Position numbers and translations under genes: made by a program
The notes under the pieces: generated by a model
The model's database searches: none
Told to the model about the DNA's origin: nothing
Seen by the model: only the letters and a program-made list of their open reading frames with translations
Part shown: positions 1-10,133 of the stretch, one piece after another
How positions within the stretch are numbered: the first letter of the stretch is position 1
How the letters are laid out: each line of letters begins with the position of its first letter
Assembly (NCBI RefSeq): GCF_900100015.1
Contig: NZ_FNDD01000001.1
Location: 124,001-188,000 of the forward strand
DNA: 64,000 nt
Direction: 5' to 3'
Origin: Vibrio xiamenensis
GTDB taxonomy: Bacteria > Pseudomonadota > Gammaproteobacteria > Enterobacterales > Vibrionaceae

Positions 1-137
1 GCCGATAGCAATTTGCCTTCCAAAGCAATGTTGACCACACCAGAGCGCTCACTGAACATGCCCGCAAGTGCGGCTAAAATCAGCGGCGTCGACATACGCA
101 CGGTCGCATCAAGCATCAAAATTATGGTTTCAAACAT
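1..137 (-). CDS. ABC transporter permease, second subunit (5' part only)
   Basis: Only the first 45 residues are inside the window; the gene runs off the left edge. The start ATG lies one base after the stop codon of the upstream permease, so the two are translated from one message. The visible N-terminus has a hydrophobic stretch followed by a [11 protein letters not shown]-type segment, which is typical of the second permease of BMP-type (basic membrane protein) nucleoside or sugar importers. It would be an inner-membrane subunit that pairs with the permease at 139-1257. The family call rests mainly on the operon and on this short conserved segment. Confidence 0.8.
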   Translation of the reverse strand, partial: MFETIILMLDATVRMSTPLILAALAGMFSERSGVVNIALEGKLLS

Positions 138-138
138 C

Positions 139-1257
139 TTAAGCCACTCCTTGTGCTTTTGGCTTGCTGGCAAATAACTTGAGGTAGAGCTGCTCAAGAC
201 GCGGTCTAAACATGTGCTCCAGTGCGCCAGAGAACAGAATCACTAAGCCTTGTAGTACCACAACGATGTTGCGGTCAACGCCATATTCAAAACTCAACTC
301 CGCTCCACCTTGGTAGAGGAAACCAAACAGCAAGCTGGCTAACAGCACGCCAACTGGATGGTTACGACCCATCAGCGCAACCGCAATACCAGTAAAGCCA
401 AAGCCTTCGACAAAGTTGAGCTTGATTTGATGCAGTTCACCTTGCAGCACGTTGATGCCAAAGAATCCAGCCAACATACCTGAAAGGACCATGGTCAAAA
501 TGATGATTTTAACGTAGTTGATACCGGCATAAGAGGCCGCCGATGGGTTGGCGCCAATCGCGCGAATTTCATAGCCCCAGCGTGATTTCCAAATAAATAG
601 CCAGACAAACACGCAGCACAATAGCGCGAAGATAAAGCTTAGGTTAAGTGGGCTTGGCGCAATCTGTATACCAAACAGCGCCAGGATTTCATCCATTTTT
701 GGCAGCCAGCTGCCAGCGGCAAACACTCGACTCTCTGTCGCCATGGTATTTTCTGGTTTGAGGATATCGACCAGCAAATACGCCATTAATGATGCGGCAA
801 TAAAGTTGAACATGATGGTGGTGATCACGATATGCGAGCCGCGTTTAGCTTGCAGATAGGCAGGAATAAATGCCCACGCAGAGCCAAACAAACCGCCAAC
901 GATGACCGCGATAGGGAACACCACGTACCAAGGTGCGTATTCGCCTAAGGTTAAACAGATTAAGCCAACGCCTAAACCGCCAATATAGGATTGTCCTTCC
1001 ACCCCGATATTAAACAGGCCTGCGTGGTATGCGACCGCGACCGCCAAACCAGTAAAGATAAAACCTGTGGTGTAGTAAAGGGTATAGCCAAAGCCTTCAG
1101 CATAGCCAAAAGCGCCGGACCACATGACTTCAATAGCATCAAGTGGATTGATTTCGATATACAGAAACAGCAGCCCTGAAACCAAAAACGCAACCATTAC
1201 GTTAATGGCTGGAAGCAGCCCGATCGTTACCCACGCGGGCACTTTTGCCTGACTCAT
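139..1257 (-). CDS. ABC transporter permease, BMP/nucleoside-type
   Basis: A 372-residue, very hydrophobic protein with about eight to ten predicted membrane segments. It belongs to the branched-chain/ribose type permease family (BPD_transp_2). It should form half of the membrane channel of an importer whose binding protein is at 3038-4033. The start ATG overlaps the stop of the ATPase gene by four bases (ATGA), a sign of translational coupling. The C-terminus is a short basic cytoplasmic tail. By family, such systems import nucleosides or purines; the neighbouring CNT transporter and deo genes support a nucleoside substrate, but substrate cannot be read from this sequence. Confidence 0.88.
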   Translation of the reverse strand: MSQAKVPAWVTIGLLPAINVMVAFLVSGLLFLYIEINPLDAIEVMWSGAFGYAEGFGYTLYYTTGFIFTGLAVAVAYHAGLFNIGVEGQSYIGGLGVGLICLTLGEYAPWYVVFPIAVIVGGLFGSAWAFIPAYLQAKRGSHIVITTIMFNFIAASLMAYLLVDILKPENTMATESRVFAAGSWLPKMDEILALFGIQIAPSPLNLSFIFALLCCVFVWLFIWKSRWGYEIRAIGANPSAASYAGINYVKIIILTMVLSGMLAGFFGINVLQGELHQIKLNFVEGFGFTGIAVALMGRNHPVGVLLASLLFGFLYQGGAELSFEYGVDRNIVVVLQGLVILFSGALEHMFRPRLEQLYLKLFASKPKAQGVA

Positions 1258-2822
1258 GCCACATCTCCTTGAGTGGTCGCTTGCTTAATATGATCGGGAA
1301 CGATGTTAGCCATCATCAGGCCAAGTGTTCGCTCATCGGCTTGAGAAGCATCGAGTTCACCGACGATCGCGCCATCAAAGACCACGATAATACGATCTGC
1401 AAGGGTGAGGATTTCATCCAGTTCCACGGAAACCAGCAGTACCGCTTTGCCGGCATCGCGGCTGGCGATGATTTGCTGGTGGATGTACTCGATGGCCCCG
1501 ATATCGACGCCGCGAGTCGGTTGTCCAATCAATAGCACATCAGGGTCTTCTTCCATCTCTCGTGCAATGACCAGTTTTTGCTGGTTACCACCCGAGAAAT
1601 TCGCTGTTTTAAGATGAATATCATTTGGGCGTACGTCCCACTTATCCATGCTCGATTGACACAGTTCGTCGATCGCTTGATGATTTTGCAGTACGCCTTT
1701 GTTGTATTTGTCTAAATGGTGATAGCCAAGAATGTAGGCTTCTTTGGCTTGGAATTTGTTGATCAGGCCTTGCTTATGGCGGTCTTCTGGAATGTGACCT
1801 ACACCCATTGCACGGACTGCTCGTGGATTGGTGGTCTGCTGCGCAGAAATAGTATGACCGTTGAGATCGATGCTGCCAGAACTTGGCGGCAAGATGCCAG
1901 AAAGCAAGCTGAGAATTTCCGACTGACCGTTACCTGAAACTCCAGCGATCGCTACCAATTCACCGGCGCGTACACTAAAGCTGATGTCTTTCACTCGTTT
2001 CACGCCGCTCTCATCGACGTAGCTGAGGTTTTCGACGCGAATGCGTTCTTGGCTCGGTGTCGCCTCTTGCTTATCGACTTTTAGGCGAACTTTACGGCCA
2101 ACCATCAATTCAGCCAACTGTTCTTTGGTGGCATTAGCGGTCGGAAGGTGTTCGACCATTTGGCCTTGACGCATGACGGAAATATTGTCGGTGATCGCTA
2201 ACACTTCACGAAGTTTGTGAGTGATGATCATTACTGTCGTGCCTTGGGCGCGCAGTTTATCCAGAATCGCAAATAGGTGATCCGCCTCCTGCGGAGTCAG
2301 AACTCCGGTGGGTTCATCAAGGATCAGAATATTAGCATTGCGATACAAAGCTTTAAGGATTTCAACACGTTGCTGAAGTCCAACCGGCAGATCGCCAACA
2401 AGGGCATCCAACGGGACTTCCAAACCATAATCTTGTTCGATTTGCAGTAGTCGGCGGCGAGCCTCGGCTAAGCTGTTGTCGAGTTTCCACTCTTTTTCGG
2501 CGCCAAGGATAATGTTTTCAAGCACGGTAAAAGTGTCGACCAGCATAAAGTGTTGATGCACCATGCCAATGCCGCTGCGAATCGCATCTTGGGAGTTATT
2601 GGGGTTGTAGCTTTGACCATTGACCAGCATGCTACCGGAGTCGGGTTGGTAGAAGCCATAAATGATGCTCATAAGAGTGGATTTACCAGCGCCGTTTTCG
2701 CCAATAATTCCGTGAATAGTGCCTTTGGGAACTTGAAGATCAATTGCGTTGTTGGCGTGAACAGCCCCAAAACGCTTATCGATCTTGTTAAGTTCGATGG
2801 CGTAGTCTTGACGTTCGGTCAC
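1254..2822 (-). CDS. ABC transporter ATP-binding protein with two nucleotide-binding domains
   Basis: A 522-residue fused double ATPase of the sugar/nucleoside importer type (RbsA, YufO-like). The first domain has an intact Walker A (GENGAGKST, residues 41-49), a signature region around LQQRVEIL and a Walker B ending in LDEPTG. The second domain has a degenerate Walker A (GVSGNGQSE, lacking the usual Lys) but a full signature FSGGNQQK and GQPTRGVD, a pattern common in this family, where one site is catalytically weak. The start is a GTG preceded by AGGAAG at good spacing. It sits between the binding-protein gene and the permeases and would energise their transport. Confidence 0.93.
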   Translation of the reverse strand: MTERQDYAIELNKIDKRFGAVHANNAIDLQVPKGTIHGIIGENGAGKSTLMSIIYGFYQPDSGSMLVNGQSYNPNNSQDAIRSGIGMVHQHFMLVDTFTVLENIILGAEKEWKLDNSLAEARRRLLQIEQDYGLEVPLDALVGDLPVGLQQRVEILKALYRNANILILDEPTGVLTPQEADHLFAILDKLRAQGTTVMIITHKLREVLAITDNISVMRQGQMVEHLPTANATKEQLAELMVGRKVRLKVDKQEATPSQERIRVENLSYVDESGVKRVKDISFSVRAGELVAIAGVSGNGQSEILSLLSGILPPSSGSIDLNGHTISAQQTTNPRAVRAMGVGHIPEDRHKQGLINKFQAKEAYILGYHHLDKYNKGVLQNHQAIDELCQSSMDKWDVRPNDIHLKTANFSGGNQQKLVIAREMEEDPDVLLIGQPTRGVDIGAIEYIHQQIIASRDAGKAVLLVSVELDEILTLADRIIVVFDGAIVGELDASQADERTLGLMMANIVPDHIKQATTQGDVA

Positions 2823-2963
2823 GTGAATACTTCCTAAACTTACTTAGACGGACGAGAGGGTTATATCGCGACAATCCAGTCCGACAGAACTTAGTTCCTT
2901 CGAAGAAACCAGCACCATCAGAGAAAAGAGTTATCGCGATATCGAACCGTGAAATCTGCGTCT

Positions 2964-3020
2964 TTGAGCTCAAGTTACAATTTTGAGTTCAAGTAACAAT
3001 TTTGAGCTCAAGTAACAATG
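2964..3020. repeat. Three tandem 19-base units, each centred on a palindrome
   Basis: Units start at 2964, 2983 and 3002. The consensus is TTGAGCTCAAGTAACAATT, with one or two changes per copy. Units 1 and 3 contain the perfect palindrome TTGAGCTCAA; unit 2 has TTGAGTTCAA. The array ends 18 bases before the end of the binding-protein gene, in the 215-base gap before the ATPase gene of the same operon. There is no T-tract, so it is not an ordinary terminator. It may be an operator array, an mRNA-stability element or a slippage-derived repeat. Confidence 0.85.
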
Positions 3021-3037
3021 ACGCAGAAAGTACAGTA

Positions 3038-4033
3038 TTAGTAGTTACAAGTGTTATCAGACATGTAGTCGTGAACTTTGATCTTGCCAGAGATGATGTC
3101 TGCCTTGATGGTATCCATGTAAGACTTCATATCCGCGCTGATCAGAGACTTGTTGTTGTCATCCAGTGCCCAGTCAACTGCGTTCTCTTTTAGGCCTAGT
3201 GCTTTAACACCTGGTTTCCAAGTGCCGTTCATGTCTGCCATCCAAGATTCTTTTGCCGCTTTACCGACCAGTTTCACCATTGAAGTTAGCATAGTGCCTG
3301 GTTGAAGGTGGTTTTGGTTTGAATCCACACCGATCGCGTATTTGCCCGCATCTTTAGCAGCTTGGTAAACACCAAGACCTGTACCGCCTGCTGCTGCGTA
3401 GATTACGTCTGCGCCTTTAGAGAACTGAGATTTTGCAAGCTCAGAGCCTTTTGCTGGATCAGCAAACGCTGCTGGTGTTGAACCAGTCATGTTTTGTAGA
3501 ACAGTGATGTTGGAGTTTGCGTATTTCGCGCCTTGCTCGTAGCCACATTCAAATTTACGAATTAGAGGAATGTCCATGCCGCCAACGAAACCGATGGTGC
3601 CAGTCTTTGATGCTTTCGCAGCAAGTGCGCCGACCAAGAATGAACCTTCTTGCTCTTTAAACACAATAGACTGAACGTTTGGCTTATCAACCACCATATC
3701 AAGAATGGTGAAGTGGATATCTGGGTATTCGGTTGCGACTTTCTCAACCGCTGACGCCATATTAAAGCCAACGGCAACAATTGGGCTAAACCCACGGCTT
3801 GCTAAACGACGTAAGCCTTGCTCACGTTGAGCTTCGTTTTGTGGTTCAAATTCACGAACTTTGTAGCCATCTGCTTCCATCGACTTAACACCGTTTTGGT
3901 AAACGGCTTCGTTAAATGATTTGTCGAACTTACCCGCGGTATCGTAGATAACGGCTGGTTTTGTCTCAGCAAATACAGCAGCTGAAGACATAGCAAGGGT
4001 TAACGCAGAGAGTTTAATAAGGAATTTTTTCAC
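3038..4033 (-). CDS. BMP-family ABC transporter substrate-binding protein
   Basis: A 331-residue protein with a classical signal peptide (about residues 1-22, cut after AVFA), hence periplasmic rather than a lipoprotein. The mature part matches the basic membrane protein/PnrA family: an early Asp-Thr-Ala-Gly-Lys-Phe-Asp-Lys-Ser-Phe-Asn-Glu segment, which in relatives contacts the nucleoside, and a later Ala-Ala-Gly-Gly-Thr-Gly loop. It is the first gene of the leftward importer operon, with an AAGGA ribosome site before ATG. A 215-base gap with repeats separates it from the ATPase gene, which could let the binding protein be made in excess. A nucleoside or purine ligand is inferred from family and neighbours. 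Confidence 0.92.
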   Translation of the reverse strand: MKKFLIKLSALTLAMSSAAVFAETKPAVIYDTAGKFDKSFNEAVYQNGVKSMEADGYKVREFEPQNEAQREQGLRRLASRGFSPIVAVGFNMASAVEKVATEYPDIHFTILDMVVDKPNVQSIVFKEQEGSFLVGALAAKASKTGTIGFVGGMDIPLIRKFECGYEQGAKYANSNITVLQNMTGSTPAAFADPAKGSELAKSQFSKGADVIYAAAGGTGLGVYQAAKDAGKYAIGVDSNQNHLQPGTMLTSMVKLVGKAAKESWMADMNGTWKPGVKALGLKENAVDWALDDNNKSLISADMKSYMDTIKADIISGKIKVHDYMSDNTCNY

Positions 4034-4655
4034 ATTTAAATCCTTTTAATAATGTGTGACTAAGAACGTTAATCGTCTGAACAGATTAGGCGATTAACAA
4101 TTAAATAACGGTTCAGTTTATCGATTACTGGTTAAAAAAAAATCGAGCACTTCACATCAAATCACATTTTTACAGGTTTGCAGGTGACTAAATGCAAAAT
4201 TTGTCGAATTTTTGCTCTATTTTGTGGTTTTTGTCAAATTTGCAAATGGTAGAAATGTGATCCATTTCTTTAGTTTTTCTGAAAATAAATAAAAACTAAA
4301 CATCTATATGCATAACAATTTCACCTCACCTAAGAGGCTTTTATTAATTAATGTGACTTAGGTTTGATTTGCCGGGATCATTATAAAGTGTTTATTACTC
4401 TCTTATCAAAAGCGTGGTTTTGGCGTTGCATTTTACCCTGTTCGAAATGTGACCAAACGCTCAAGGTGTATTCAATCTATAATTCATGATTTAGAACAAT
4501 AAATGGGGTAAATGTCATGAACGTGTCGGTAAAAAACGTTTTCGTATTTACATTATGTTGTACGTAAACGTTTGCTTAGTTAAAAATGAAATGTTTTTTA
4601 TTTGTTTGTTTTTGATTTTTGTTTTGTTAAAAAATTAGCCTTTCAAGGCATTAAT

Positions 4656-4671
4656 TGTGACGAAATTCTCA
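4656..4671 (+). promoter_or_regulatory. Candidate CRP site upstream of nupC
   Basis: TGTGA-N6-TCTCA matches nine of the ten conserved positions of the CRP consensus TGTGA-N6-TCACA. Its centre lies about 92 bases before the start point predicted from the -10 box at 4744, a distance compatible with class I activation. Seen in sequence; function inferred. Confidence 0.5.
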
Positions 4672-4720
4672 ATTAGAAATGAATCAACTATATATTGCTT
4701 AGTAATTCGTGATGCGGTCA

Positions 4721-4749
4721 TTACTTTTTATGTATCGAATACGTATAAT
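4721..4749 (+). promoter_or_regulatory. Candidate nupC promoter
   Basis: A perfect TATAAT -10 box at 4744-4749 lies 63 bases before the nupC ATG. The hexamer 17 bases upstream (TTACTT) is a poor -35, which fits a promoter that depends on an activator such as CRP. Confidence 0.5.
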
Positions 4750-4812
4750 CGCCCCGCTTTAATAAACCAGTGTTTTACACGCCAACAAACAACTATAAGG
4801 AAATCATAAACT

Positions 4813-6096
4813 ATGAGCCTGTTTATGAGCCTAGTCGGTATGATTGTGTTGCTTGCTATCGCATACGCACTTTCTTCAAACCGCAAAGCTATTAATTTTA
4901 GAACCGTAGGTGGCGCATTCGCCATCCAATTCATTCTCGGTGCATTTGTACTTTACGTACCTTGGGGCCGTGACCTATTGAACGGTGTCTCGAATGGTGT
5001 TTCTAACGTTATCAACTACGGTAACGACGGTGCATCTTTCCTATTCGGTGGTCTTGTTTCTGGCAAGATGTTTGAAGTGTTCGGCGGCGGCGGTTTCATC
5101 TTCGCATTCCGTGTTCTTCCAACACTGATCTTCTTCTCATCACTGATTTCTGTGCTTTACTACCTTGGCATCATGCAGTGGGTTATCAAGATTCTTGGTG
5201 GCGGCCTGCAAAAAGCTCTTGGTACATCACGTGCGGAATCTATGTCTGCAGCAGCTAACATTTTCGTAGGTCAAACAGAAGCACCTCTTGTGGTTCGTCC
5301 GTTTGTTCCTCGCATGACACAATCTGAGCTGTTCGCTGTGATGTGTGGTGGTCTTGCTTCAGTTGCTGGTGGCGTGCTAGCAGGTTATGCCTCTATGGGT
5401 GTGCCTCTAGAATACTTGGTTGCAGCGTCATTTATGGCAGCACCTGGTGGTCTACTGTTTGCTAAAATCCTTTATCCAGAAACGGATAAACCACATGAAG
5501 ACATCGCTGAAGCGTTGGACGGTGGTGATGACAAACCAGCTAACGTTATTGACGCAGCGGCAGGCGGTGCGGCTTCTGGTCTGCAACTTGCGCTAAACGT
5601 GGGCGCAATGCTTATCGCCTTTATCGGTCTGATTGCTTTAATCAACGGTATTCTTGGCGGTGTGGGCGACTGGTTCGGTATGCCTGAGCTAACGCTAGAA
5701 ATGATTCTAGGTTGGATCTTCTCACCACTTGCATTCCTGATTGGTGTGCCGTGGGCTGAAGCGACCACAGCAGGTTCATTCATCGGTCAGAAGATCGTTG
5801 TTAACGAATTTGTTGCTTACCTAAACTTCACGCCATACATCGGTGACAATGCGCAAGTTATCGCAAGCACTGGTCAAGTGATGTCTGAGAAGACAGTGGC
5901 AATCATCTCGTTTGCTCTGTGTGGTTTTGCGAACCTATCTTCAATCGCAATTCTACTTGGCGGCCTAGGGAGCTTGGCACCAACACGTCGTCACGATATC
6001 GCTCGCATGGGTATCAAAGCCGTTGTTGCTGGTACGCTATCTAACTTGATGGCAGCGACCATTGCTGGCTTCTGTCTAAGCTTATCAGCTCTGTAA
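4813..6096 (+). CDS. nupC: Concentrative nucleoside transporter (CNT family)
   Basis: A 427-residue inner-membrane symporter that imports nucleosides with sodium or protons. Nearly the whole sequence follows the V. cholerae CNT protein of known structure as I recall it, including the N-terminal [10 protein letters not shown], the [12 protein letters not shown] substrate-site segment, the loop rich in [10 protein letters not shown] and the C-terminal [18 protein letters not shown] block. In Vibrio this transporter is sodium-coupled; I infer the same here. It has a ribosome site (AAGGAAATC) before ATG, its own candidate CRP-dependent promoter, and a strong terminator after it. It stands just upstream of the deo genes that break down what it imports. 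Confidence 0.95.
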   Translation: MSLFMSLVGMIVLLAIAYALSSNRKAINFRTVGGAFAIQFILGAFVLYVPWGRDLLNGVSNGVSNVINYGNDGASFLFGGLVSGKMFEVFGGGGFIFAFRVLPTLIFFSSLISVLYYLGIMQWVIKILGGGLQKALGTSRAESMSAAANIFVGQTEAPLVVRPFVPRMTQSELFAVMCGGLASVAGGVLAGYASMGVPLEYLVAASFMAAPGGLLFAKILYPETDKPHEDIAEALDGGDDKPANVIDAAAGGAASGLQLALNVGAMLIAFIGLIALINGILGGVGDWFGMPELTLEMILGWIFSPLAFLIGVPWAEATTAGSFIGQKIVVNEFVAYLNFTPYIGDNAQVIASTGQVMSEKTVAIISFALCGFANLSSIAILLGGLGSLAPTRRHDIARMGIKAVVAGTLSNLMAATIAGFCLSLSAL

Positions 6097-6135
6097 TTAG
6101 GACTGCTTGCGTATAGACGCCACGTAATTTACATT

Positions 6136-6173
6136 GCCCCGTAGCATTTTCTGCTGCGGGGCATTTTTGTTTT
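6136..6173 (+). terminator. Rho-independent terminator of nupC
   Basis: An 11-base-pair stem with one mismatch (GCCCCGTAGCA / TGCTGCGGGGC), a five-base loop, then a T-rich tail. Confidence 0.88.
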
Positions 6174-6604
6174 AGAGCCTATGGAAATGCTTTAAGGCCA
6201 AGAGAAATGCTGGAGTTGGCCGAATTATTCACTGAATTTCTAATGGGTGTTCACTGAGTGAATATTTTTTGAGATCCAAACCGTTTGCGCTCTATAGCCA
6301 ATGATCGGTTTTCGCTAAAAACCTATACTCTATAGAAACGAAATCGAGACTGAGCTAATTTCGAAAGTCGTTGCCTTGATACATGGAGTAGAAAGCGACG
6401 CAACAGTGGCGATCTCGCCACCTTAAACGCCGCAATCACAGATTGTTGTGCCATAGACCAAACTGGTACTGTGCGGTGACAAGGATAGCAATTGATACAT
6501 GGTTTGCTGCATGTATCGAGTCTTCAAGGAACCAAGTCCGTTCAAAAACACCGCTTAGCTTTGAGGCTAAGCTGTTATTTTTTGAATATTGATCGGAGAG
6601 AGAA
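6174..6604 (+). promoter_or_regulatory. deo operon leader and control region
   Basis: No gene seen. It contains TTCACTGAGTGAA (6250-6262, perfect palindrome) with a half copy TTCACTGAA at 6228, exactly 22 bases (two helical turns) upstream. CTCTATAG occurs twice (6290 and 6328), the second overlapping a TATACT box at 6324. GATACATG occurs at 6378 and again at 6494, where it forms an 8-base-pair hairpin with CATGTATC at 6510-6517. By analogy with enteric deo control (DeoR, CytR, CRP) these are operator candidates, but none matches the E. coli DeoR palindrome. Confidence 0.5.
6553..6583 (+). terminator. Terminator-like hairpin just before deoC (possible attenuator)
   Basis: GCTTAGC (6553-6559) pairs perfectly with GCTAAGC (6566-6572), and TGTTATTTTTT follows. 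It ends about 20 bases before the deoC start codon and 370 bases or more after the nupC terminator. It therefore either attenuates deo transcription or ends a short leader RNA. Confidence 0.55.
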
Positions 6605-7381
6605 ATGAGCGATTTAAAAGCAGCTGCGTTACGCGCATTGAAATTGATGGATTTAACCACGTTAAATGACGATGACACTGACGCGAAAGTGATTCAACTG
6701 TGCCACGATGCGAAAACCGCCGTTGGCAATACCGCAGCTATCTGTATTTACCCTCGCTTTATTCCTATTGCTAAGAAGACTTTGCGTGAGCAAGGTACGC
6801 CAGACGTACGTATTGCTACAGTAACTAACTTCCCTCACGGTAATGACGATATCGAGATTGCCGTGGCTGAAACCAAAGCCGCAGTCGCTTACGGCGCGGA
6901 TGAAGTGGATGTGGTTTTCCCATATCGCGCGTTGATTGCAGGTGATGACAAAGTGGGTTTTGAGCTGGTTAAACAGTGCAAACAGGCCTGTGGTGATATC
7001 CTGCTTAAAGTAATTATCGAAACGGGCGAACTGAAAGAACAAGCGCTTATCAAGAAAGCTTCACAAATTGCGATTGAAGCCGGTGCTGACTTTATCAAAA
7101 CCTCAACGGGTAAAGTGCCTGTCAACGCGACACCTGAATGCGCACGTATGATGCTTGAAGTCATTCGCGACCTAAACGTTGCTGATAAAGTTGGCTTTAA
7201 GCCTGCAGGTGGTGTTCGCACGGCTGAAGACGCAGCGCAATACCTTGCGATGGCGGATGAAATTCTCGGTGACAACTGGGTGGATGCGCGTCATTACCGC
7301 TTTGGTGCGTCAAGCCTATTGACCAATCTTCTGAACACGCTCGAAGTGTCAGATCAAGTCGCAGATCCAAGCGCGTACTAA
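6605..7381 (+). CDS. deoC: Deoxyribose-phosphate aldolase
   Basis: A 258-residue cytosolic class I aldolase that splits 2-deoxyribose 5-phosphate into glyceraldehyde 3-phosphate and acetaldehyde, the last step of deoxynucleoside catabolism. The Schiff-base lysine is Lys165 in FIKTSTGK, and a second active-site lysine lies in [11 protein letters not shown] near residue 199. Length and sequence closely match the E. coli enzyme. The ribosome site GGAGAG stands six bases before ATG. It is the first gene of deoC-deoA-deoB-deoD. A hairpin before it and another after it suggest the level of the downstream genes is tuned at the RNA level. Confidence 0.97.
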   Translation: MSDLKAAALRALKLMDLTTLNDDDTDAKVIQLCHDAKTAVGNTAAICIYPRFIPIAKKTLREQGTPDVRIATVTNFPHGNDDIEIAVAETKAAVAYGADEVDVVFPYRALIAGDDKVGFELVKQCKQACGDILLKVIIETGELKEQALIKKASQIAIEAGADFIKTSTGKVPVNATPECARMMLEVIRDLNVADKVGFKPAGGVRTAEDAAQYLAMADEILGDNWVDARHYRFGASSLLTNLLNTLEVSDQVADPSAY

Positions 7382-7390
7382 TCGATTTAT

Positions 7391-7428
7391 CGGGGGCGCA
7401 TTCCGCGTTCCCCGCTTTTCCTTTTTTG
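7391..7428 (+). terminator. Weak terminator or attenuator between deoC and deoA
   Basis: CGGGGGCGC / GCGTTCCCCG form an interrupted stem (five plus three GC pairs) with loop ATTCC, followed by CTTTTCCTTTTTTG. Because it lies inside the deo cluster it is likely to terminate only partly. Confidence 0.5.
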
Positions 7429-7465
7429 TTTTCTACCATGGCGTGATGACGCTTGGGGGGCAGTT

Positions 7466-8794
7466 ATGTTTTTACCACAGGAAATTATCCGTAAAAAACG
7501 CGAAGGGCAGGCACTGAGCGCAGAAGAAATTCAATTCTTCATTCAAGGCGTAGCCGATGAATCGATTACCGACAGCCAAATTGCGGCGTTTGCTATGACC
7601 ATTTGTTTCCACGAACTTTCAATGGACGAGCGCATCGCGTTAACTTGCGCCATGCGTGATTCAGGCATTGTGATCGACTGGAGCGAGATGAACTTTGGCG
7701 GCCCGATTGTTGACAAACACTCGACTGGTGGAGTGGGGGATGTCACCTCATTGATGCTTGGCCCTATGGTAGCGGCGTGCGGCGGTTTTGTTCCTATGAT
7801 TTCAGGGCGCGGGCTTGGTCACACAGGCGGCACACTCGATAAACTGGAATCGATTCCGGGTTACAATGTGGCACCAGACAACCAGACCTTTGGTGAAGTG
7901 ACCAAACAAGCAGGGGTGGCTATTATTGGTCAAACTGGCAATTTGGCACCAGCCGACAAACGCGTTTATGCGGTGCGTGATATTACCGCGACCGTCGACA
8001 ATCTCTCTCTGATTACGTCTTCCATTTTATCCAAGAAGCTCGCTGCAGGCCTTGAGTCCTTAGTTATGGACGTCAAAGTTGGCTCCGGCGCCTTCTTACC
8101 CACTTATGAACAATCAGAGCAGTTAGCCAAATCCATTGTCGCTGTTGCCAATGGCGCGGGCACCAATACCACGGCAATCTTAACCGACATGAACCAAGTG
8201 TTGGCATCGTCTGCAGGTAACGCGCTTGAAGTGCGTGAAGCGGTGCAGTTTCTAACCGGTGAATATCGCAACCCACGTTTGTTTGAAGTCACCATGGCGC
8301 TGTGTGCTGAAATGTTGGTGCTCGGCAAGCTTGCTAGTGATGAACAAGACGCGCGAGTTAAGCTGCAAACCGTTCTCGACAACGGCGCTGCGGCGAAACA
8401 TTTTGGTTTGATGGTCGCAGGGCTAGGCGGGCCGGCGGACTTTGTCGAAAACTATTCAACCTATTTAGAAAACGCGCCACTAATTAAGCCCGTTTTTGCC
8501 AACCAAAGTGGTGTGGTATGTGCGATGGATACGCGTGCTATTGGCATGGCCGTTGTTGGCATGGGCGGCGGACGTCGCAATGCTTCGGACCCGATTGATC
8601 ATGCGGTTGGCTTCGATCAATTTATTCGTCTTGGTGAACGCGCCGATGACACTAAGCCACTGGCGATGATTCATGCCCGTAGCGAGCAGCAGTGGCAACA
8701 AGCAGCAGATGAACTGCTGAGCGCAATTGAAATTGGTGAACATTATCAACCAACACCGAACGTTTACCGTAAAATTCGCATTGAAGATTTATAA
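7466..8794 (+). CDS. deoA: Thymidine phosphorylase
   Basis: A 442-residue enzyme that cleaves thymidine (and deoxyuridine) with phosphate to thymine and deoxyribose 1-phosphate. The glycine-rich phosphate loop KHSTGGVGD and the following [14 protein letters not shown] are the family hallmarks, and the size is that of the E. coli enzyme (440). It has a strong GGGGG ribosome site. It is the second gene of the deo cluster; its product deoxyribose 1-phosphate is converted by DeoB (8845) and then DeoC (6605). Confidence 0.97.
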   Translation: MFLPQEIIRKKREGQALSAEEIQFFIQGVADESITDSQIAAFAMTICFHELSMDERIALTCAMRDSGIVIDWSEMNFGGPIVDKHSTGGVGDVTSLMLGPMVAACGGFVPMISGRGLGHTGGTLDKLESIPGYNVAPDNQTFGEVTKQAGVAIIGQTGNLAPADKRVYAVRDITATVDNLSLITSSILSKKLAAGLESLVMDVKVGSGAFLPTYEQSEQLAKSIVAVANGAGTNTTAILTDMNQVLASSAGNALEVREAVQFLTGEYRNPRLFEVTMALCAEMLVLGKLASDEQDARVKLQTVLDNGAAAKHFGLMVAGLGGPADFVENYSTYLENAPLIKPVFANQSGVVCAMDTRAIGMAVVGMGGGRRNASDPIDHAVGFDQFIRLGERADDTKPLAMIHARSEQQWQQAADELLSAIEIGEHYQPTPNVYRKIRIEDL

Positions 8795-8844
8795 GCATAA
8801 AGATTTGGTCAGTACTGCAGTGCTGGCCTAACTGGGAACAGGCA

Positions 8845-10065
8845 ATGAAAAGAGCATTTATTTTAGTCCTCGACTCGTTTGGGATCGGGGCAACACAAGA
8901 CGCAGAGCAATTTGGTGATGTCGGCGCAGATACGTTAGGCCATATCGCCCAGCGCTGCGCTCAGGGTTTAGCAGACAACGATAAGCGCCAAGGCGCGCTG
9001 CGCTTGCCGAACCTGTCTAAGTTAGGTTTAGCTATGGCGCATAAAGAGTCGACGGGCAGGCTGGCTGACGGCTTAAGCGAAGAAGCGGAGATTATGGGGG
9101 CTTACGCGCATGCCGCTGAGCTGTCATCGGGCAAAGACACCCCGTCAGGTCACTGGGAAATCGCTGGTGTGCCTGTGCTATTTGATTGGGGCTATTTCAC
9201 CGATAAACAAAATAGCTTTCCAACCGAGCTGACTGACCGCATTTTAGCTCGCGCTGGCTTGGACGGCTTTCTGGGCAACTGCCATGCTTCAGGCACACAA
9301 GTTTTGGACGATCTCGGTGAGTTGCATATGGAGACCGGCAAACCGATCTTTTACACTTCAGCAGATTCGGTCTTCCAAATTGCCTGTCATGAAGAGACGT
9401 TTGGTTTAGACCGCTTACTTGAACTGTGCCAAATTGCTCGTGAAGAGCTCGCCGACTACAATATTGGCCGCGTCATTGCTCGTCCATTCATCGGTGCAAA
9501 AGCCGGGGAATTTGAGCGTACCGGTAACCGCCGTGATCTGTCGGTTGAGCCGCCATCGGCAACGGTATTGCAAAAATTGGTTGAAGAAAAACAAGGCAAA
9601 GTGGTGTCGATTGGCAAAATTGCGGATATTTACGCCCATTGCGGAATTACCGATAAAGTCAAAGCGAACGGGATAGAAGCGCTGTTTGATGCCACCCTTG
9701 AACAGGTGAAAGCGGCCGGTGACAACACGATTGTGTTTACTAACTTCGTTGATTTTGATTCCGCGTACGGCCATCGCCGCGATGTGGCGGGTTATGCAGC
9801 CGCACTGGAGTATTTTGACCAGCGTCTACCTGAGCTACTTGAGATCATGGAACACGATGATGTGCTGATCCTAACCGCGGATCACGGCTGCGATCCAACT
9901 TGGCCGGGCAGCGATCATACTCGCGAGCATATCCCGATTTTAGTTTATGGCCACCAAGTCCCCGCTGGGTCACTCGGTCGCCGCGACACCTTTGCCGACA
10001 TTGGTCAGAGCCTCGCAAGTTATTTCGCGATATCGCCAATGGATTACGGTAAGAGTTTTCTATAA
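8845..10065 (+). CDS. deoB: Phosphopentomutase
   Basis: A 406-residue, manganese-dependent enzyme of the alkaline phosphatase superfamily that interconverts (deoxy)ribose 1- and 5-phosphate. Metal-binding elements are visible: the first Asp in [11 protein letters not shown] (Asp10), the nucleophile region [10 protein letters not shown], and the C-terminal [19 protein letters not shown] with its Asp-His ligands. It links the phosphorylases DeoA and DeoD to the aldolase DeoC. A GTC/GGCC-type hairpin without a T-tract lies in the 50-base gap after deoA. Confidence 0.97.
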   Translation: MKRAFILVLDSFGIGATQDAEQFGDVGADTLGHIAQRCAQGLADNDKRQGALRLPNLSKLGLAMAHKESTGRLADGLSEEAEIMGAYAHAAELSSGKDTPSGHWEIAGVPVLFDWGYFTDKQNSFPTELTDRILARAGLDGFLGNCHASGTQVLDDLGELHMETGKPIFYTSADSVFQIACHEETFGLDRLLELCQIAREELADYNIGRVIARPFIGAKAGEFERTGNRRDLSVEPPSATVLQKLVEEKQGKVVSIGKIADIYAHCGITDKVKANGIEALFDATLEQVKAAGDNTIVFTNFVDFDSAYGHRRDVAGYAAALEYFDQRLPELLEIMEHDDVLILTADHGCDPTWPGSDHTREHIPILVYGHQVPAGSLGRRDTFADIGQSLASYFAISPMDYGKSFL

Positions 10066-10133
10066 TTAAAGATTCTGGTTGGGGCCTGATTTCAGGTCCA
10101 TTTTTAGCCTAAGTTATGAGAAGGAAATAAATA

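Larger units (their letters stand above)
4034..4812. other. 779-base divergent control region between importer operon and nupC
   Basis: No convincing open frame. The region is very AT-rich and carries several TGTGA half-sites on the top strand (for example at 4256, 4350 and 4656) and TCACA half-sites on the other. This suggests CRP control of both divergent nucleoside-uptake units. In enteric bacteria CRP and CytR jointly control nupC and deo; CytR boxes are too loose for me to place here. The long length for a divergent promoter region leaves room for a small RNA or a long leader, but I see no hairpin followed by a U-tract. Confidence 0.6.

Noticed and set aside
1254..2822. Broken second ATPase domain
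   Set aside because: The missing Walker A lysine in the second domain is normal for this fused transporter ATPase class, so it is not a mutation.
2964..3020. CRISPR array
   Set aside because: Three directly abutting 19-base copies without spacers; a tandem repeat, not a repeat-spacer array.
8805..8832. Terminator between deoA and deoB
   Set aside because: GGTCAGTACTGCAGTGCTGGCC can form a hairpin, but no T-tract follows and the deo genes continue.
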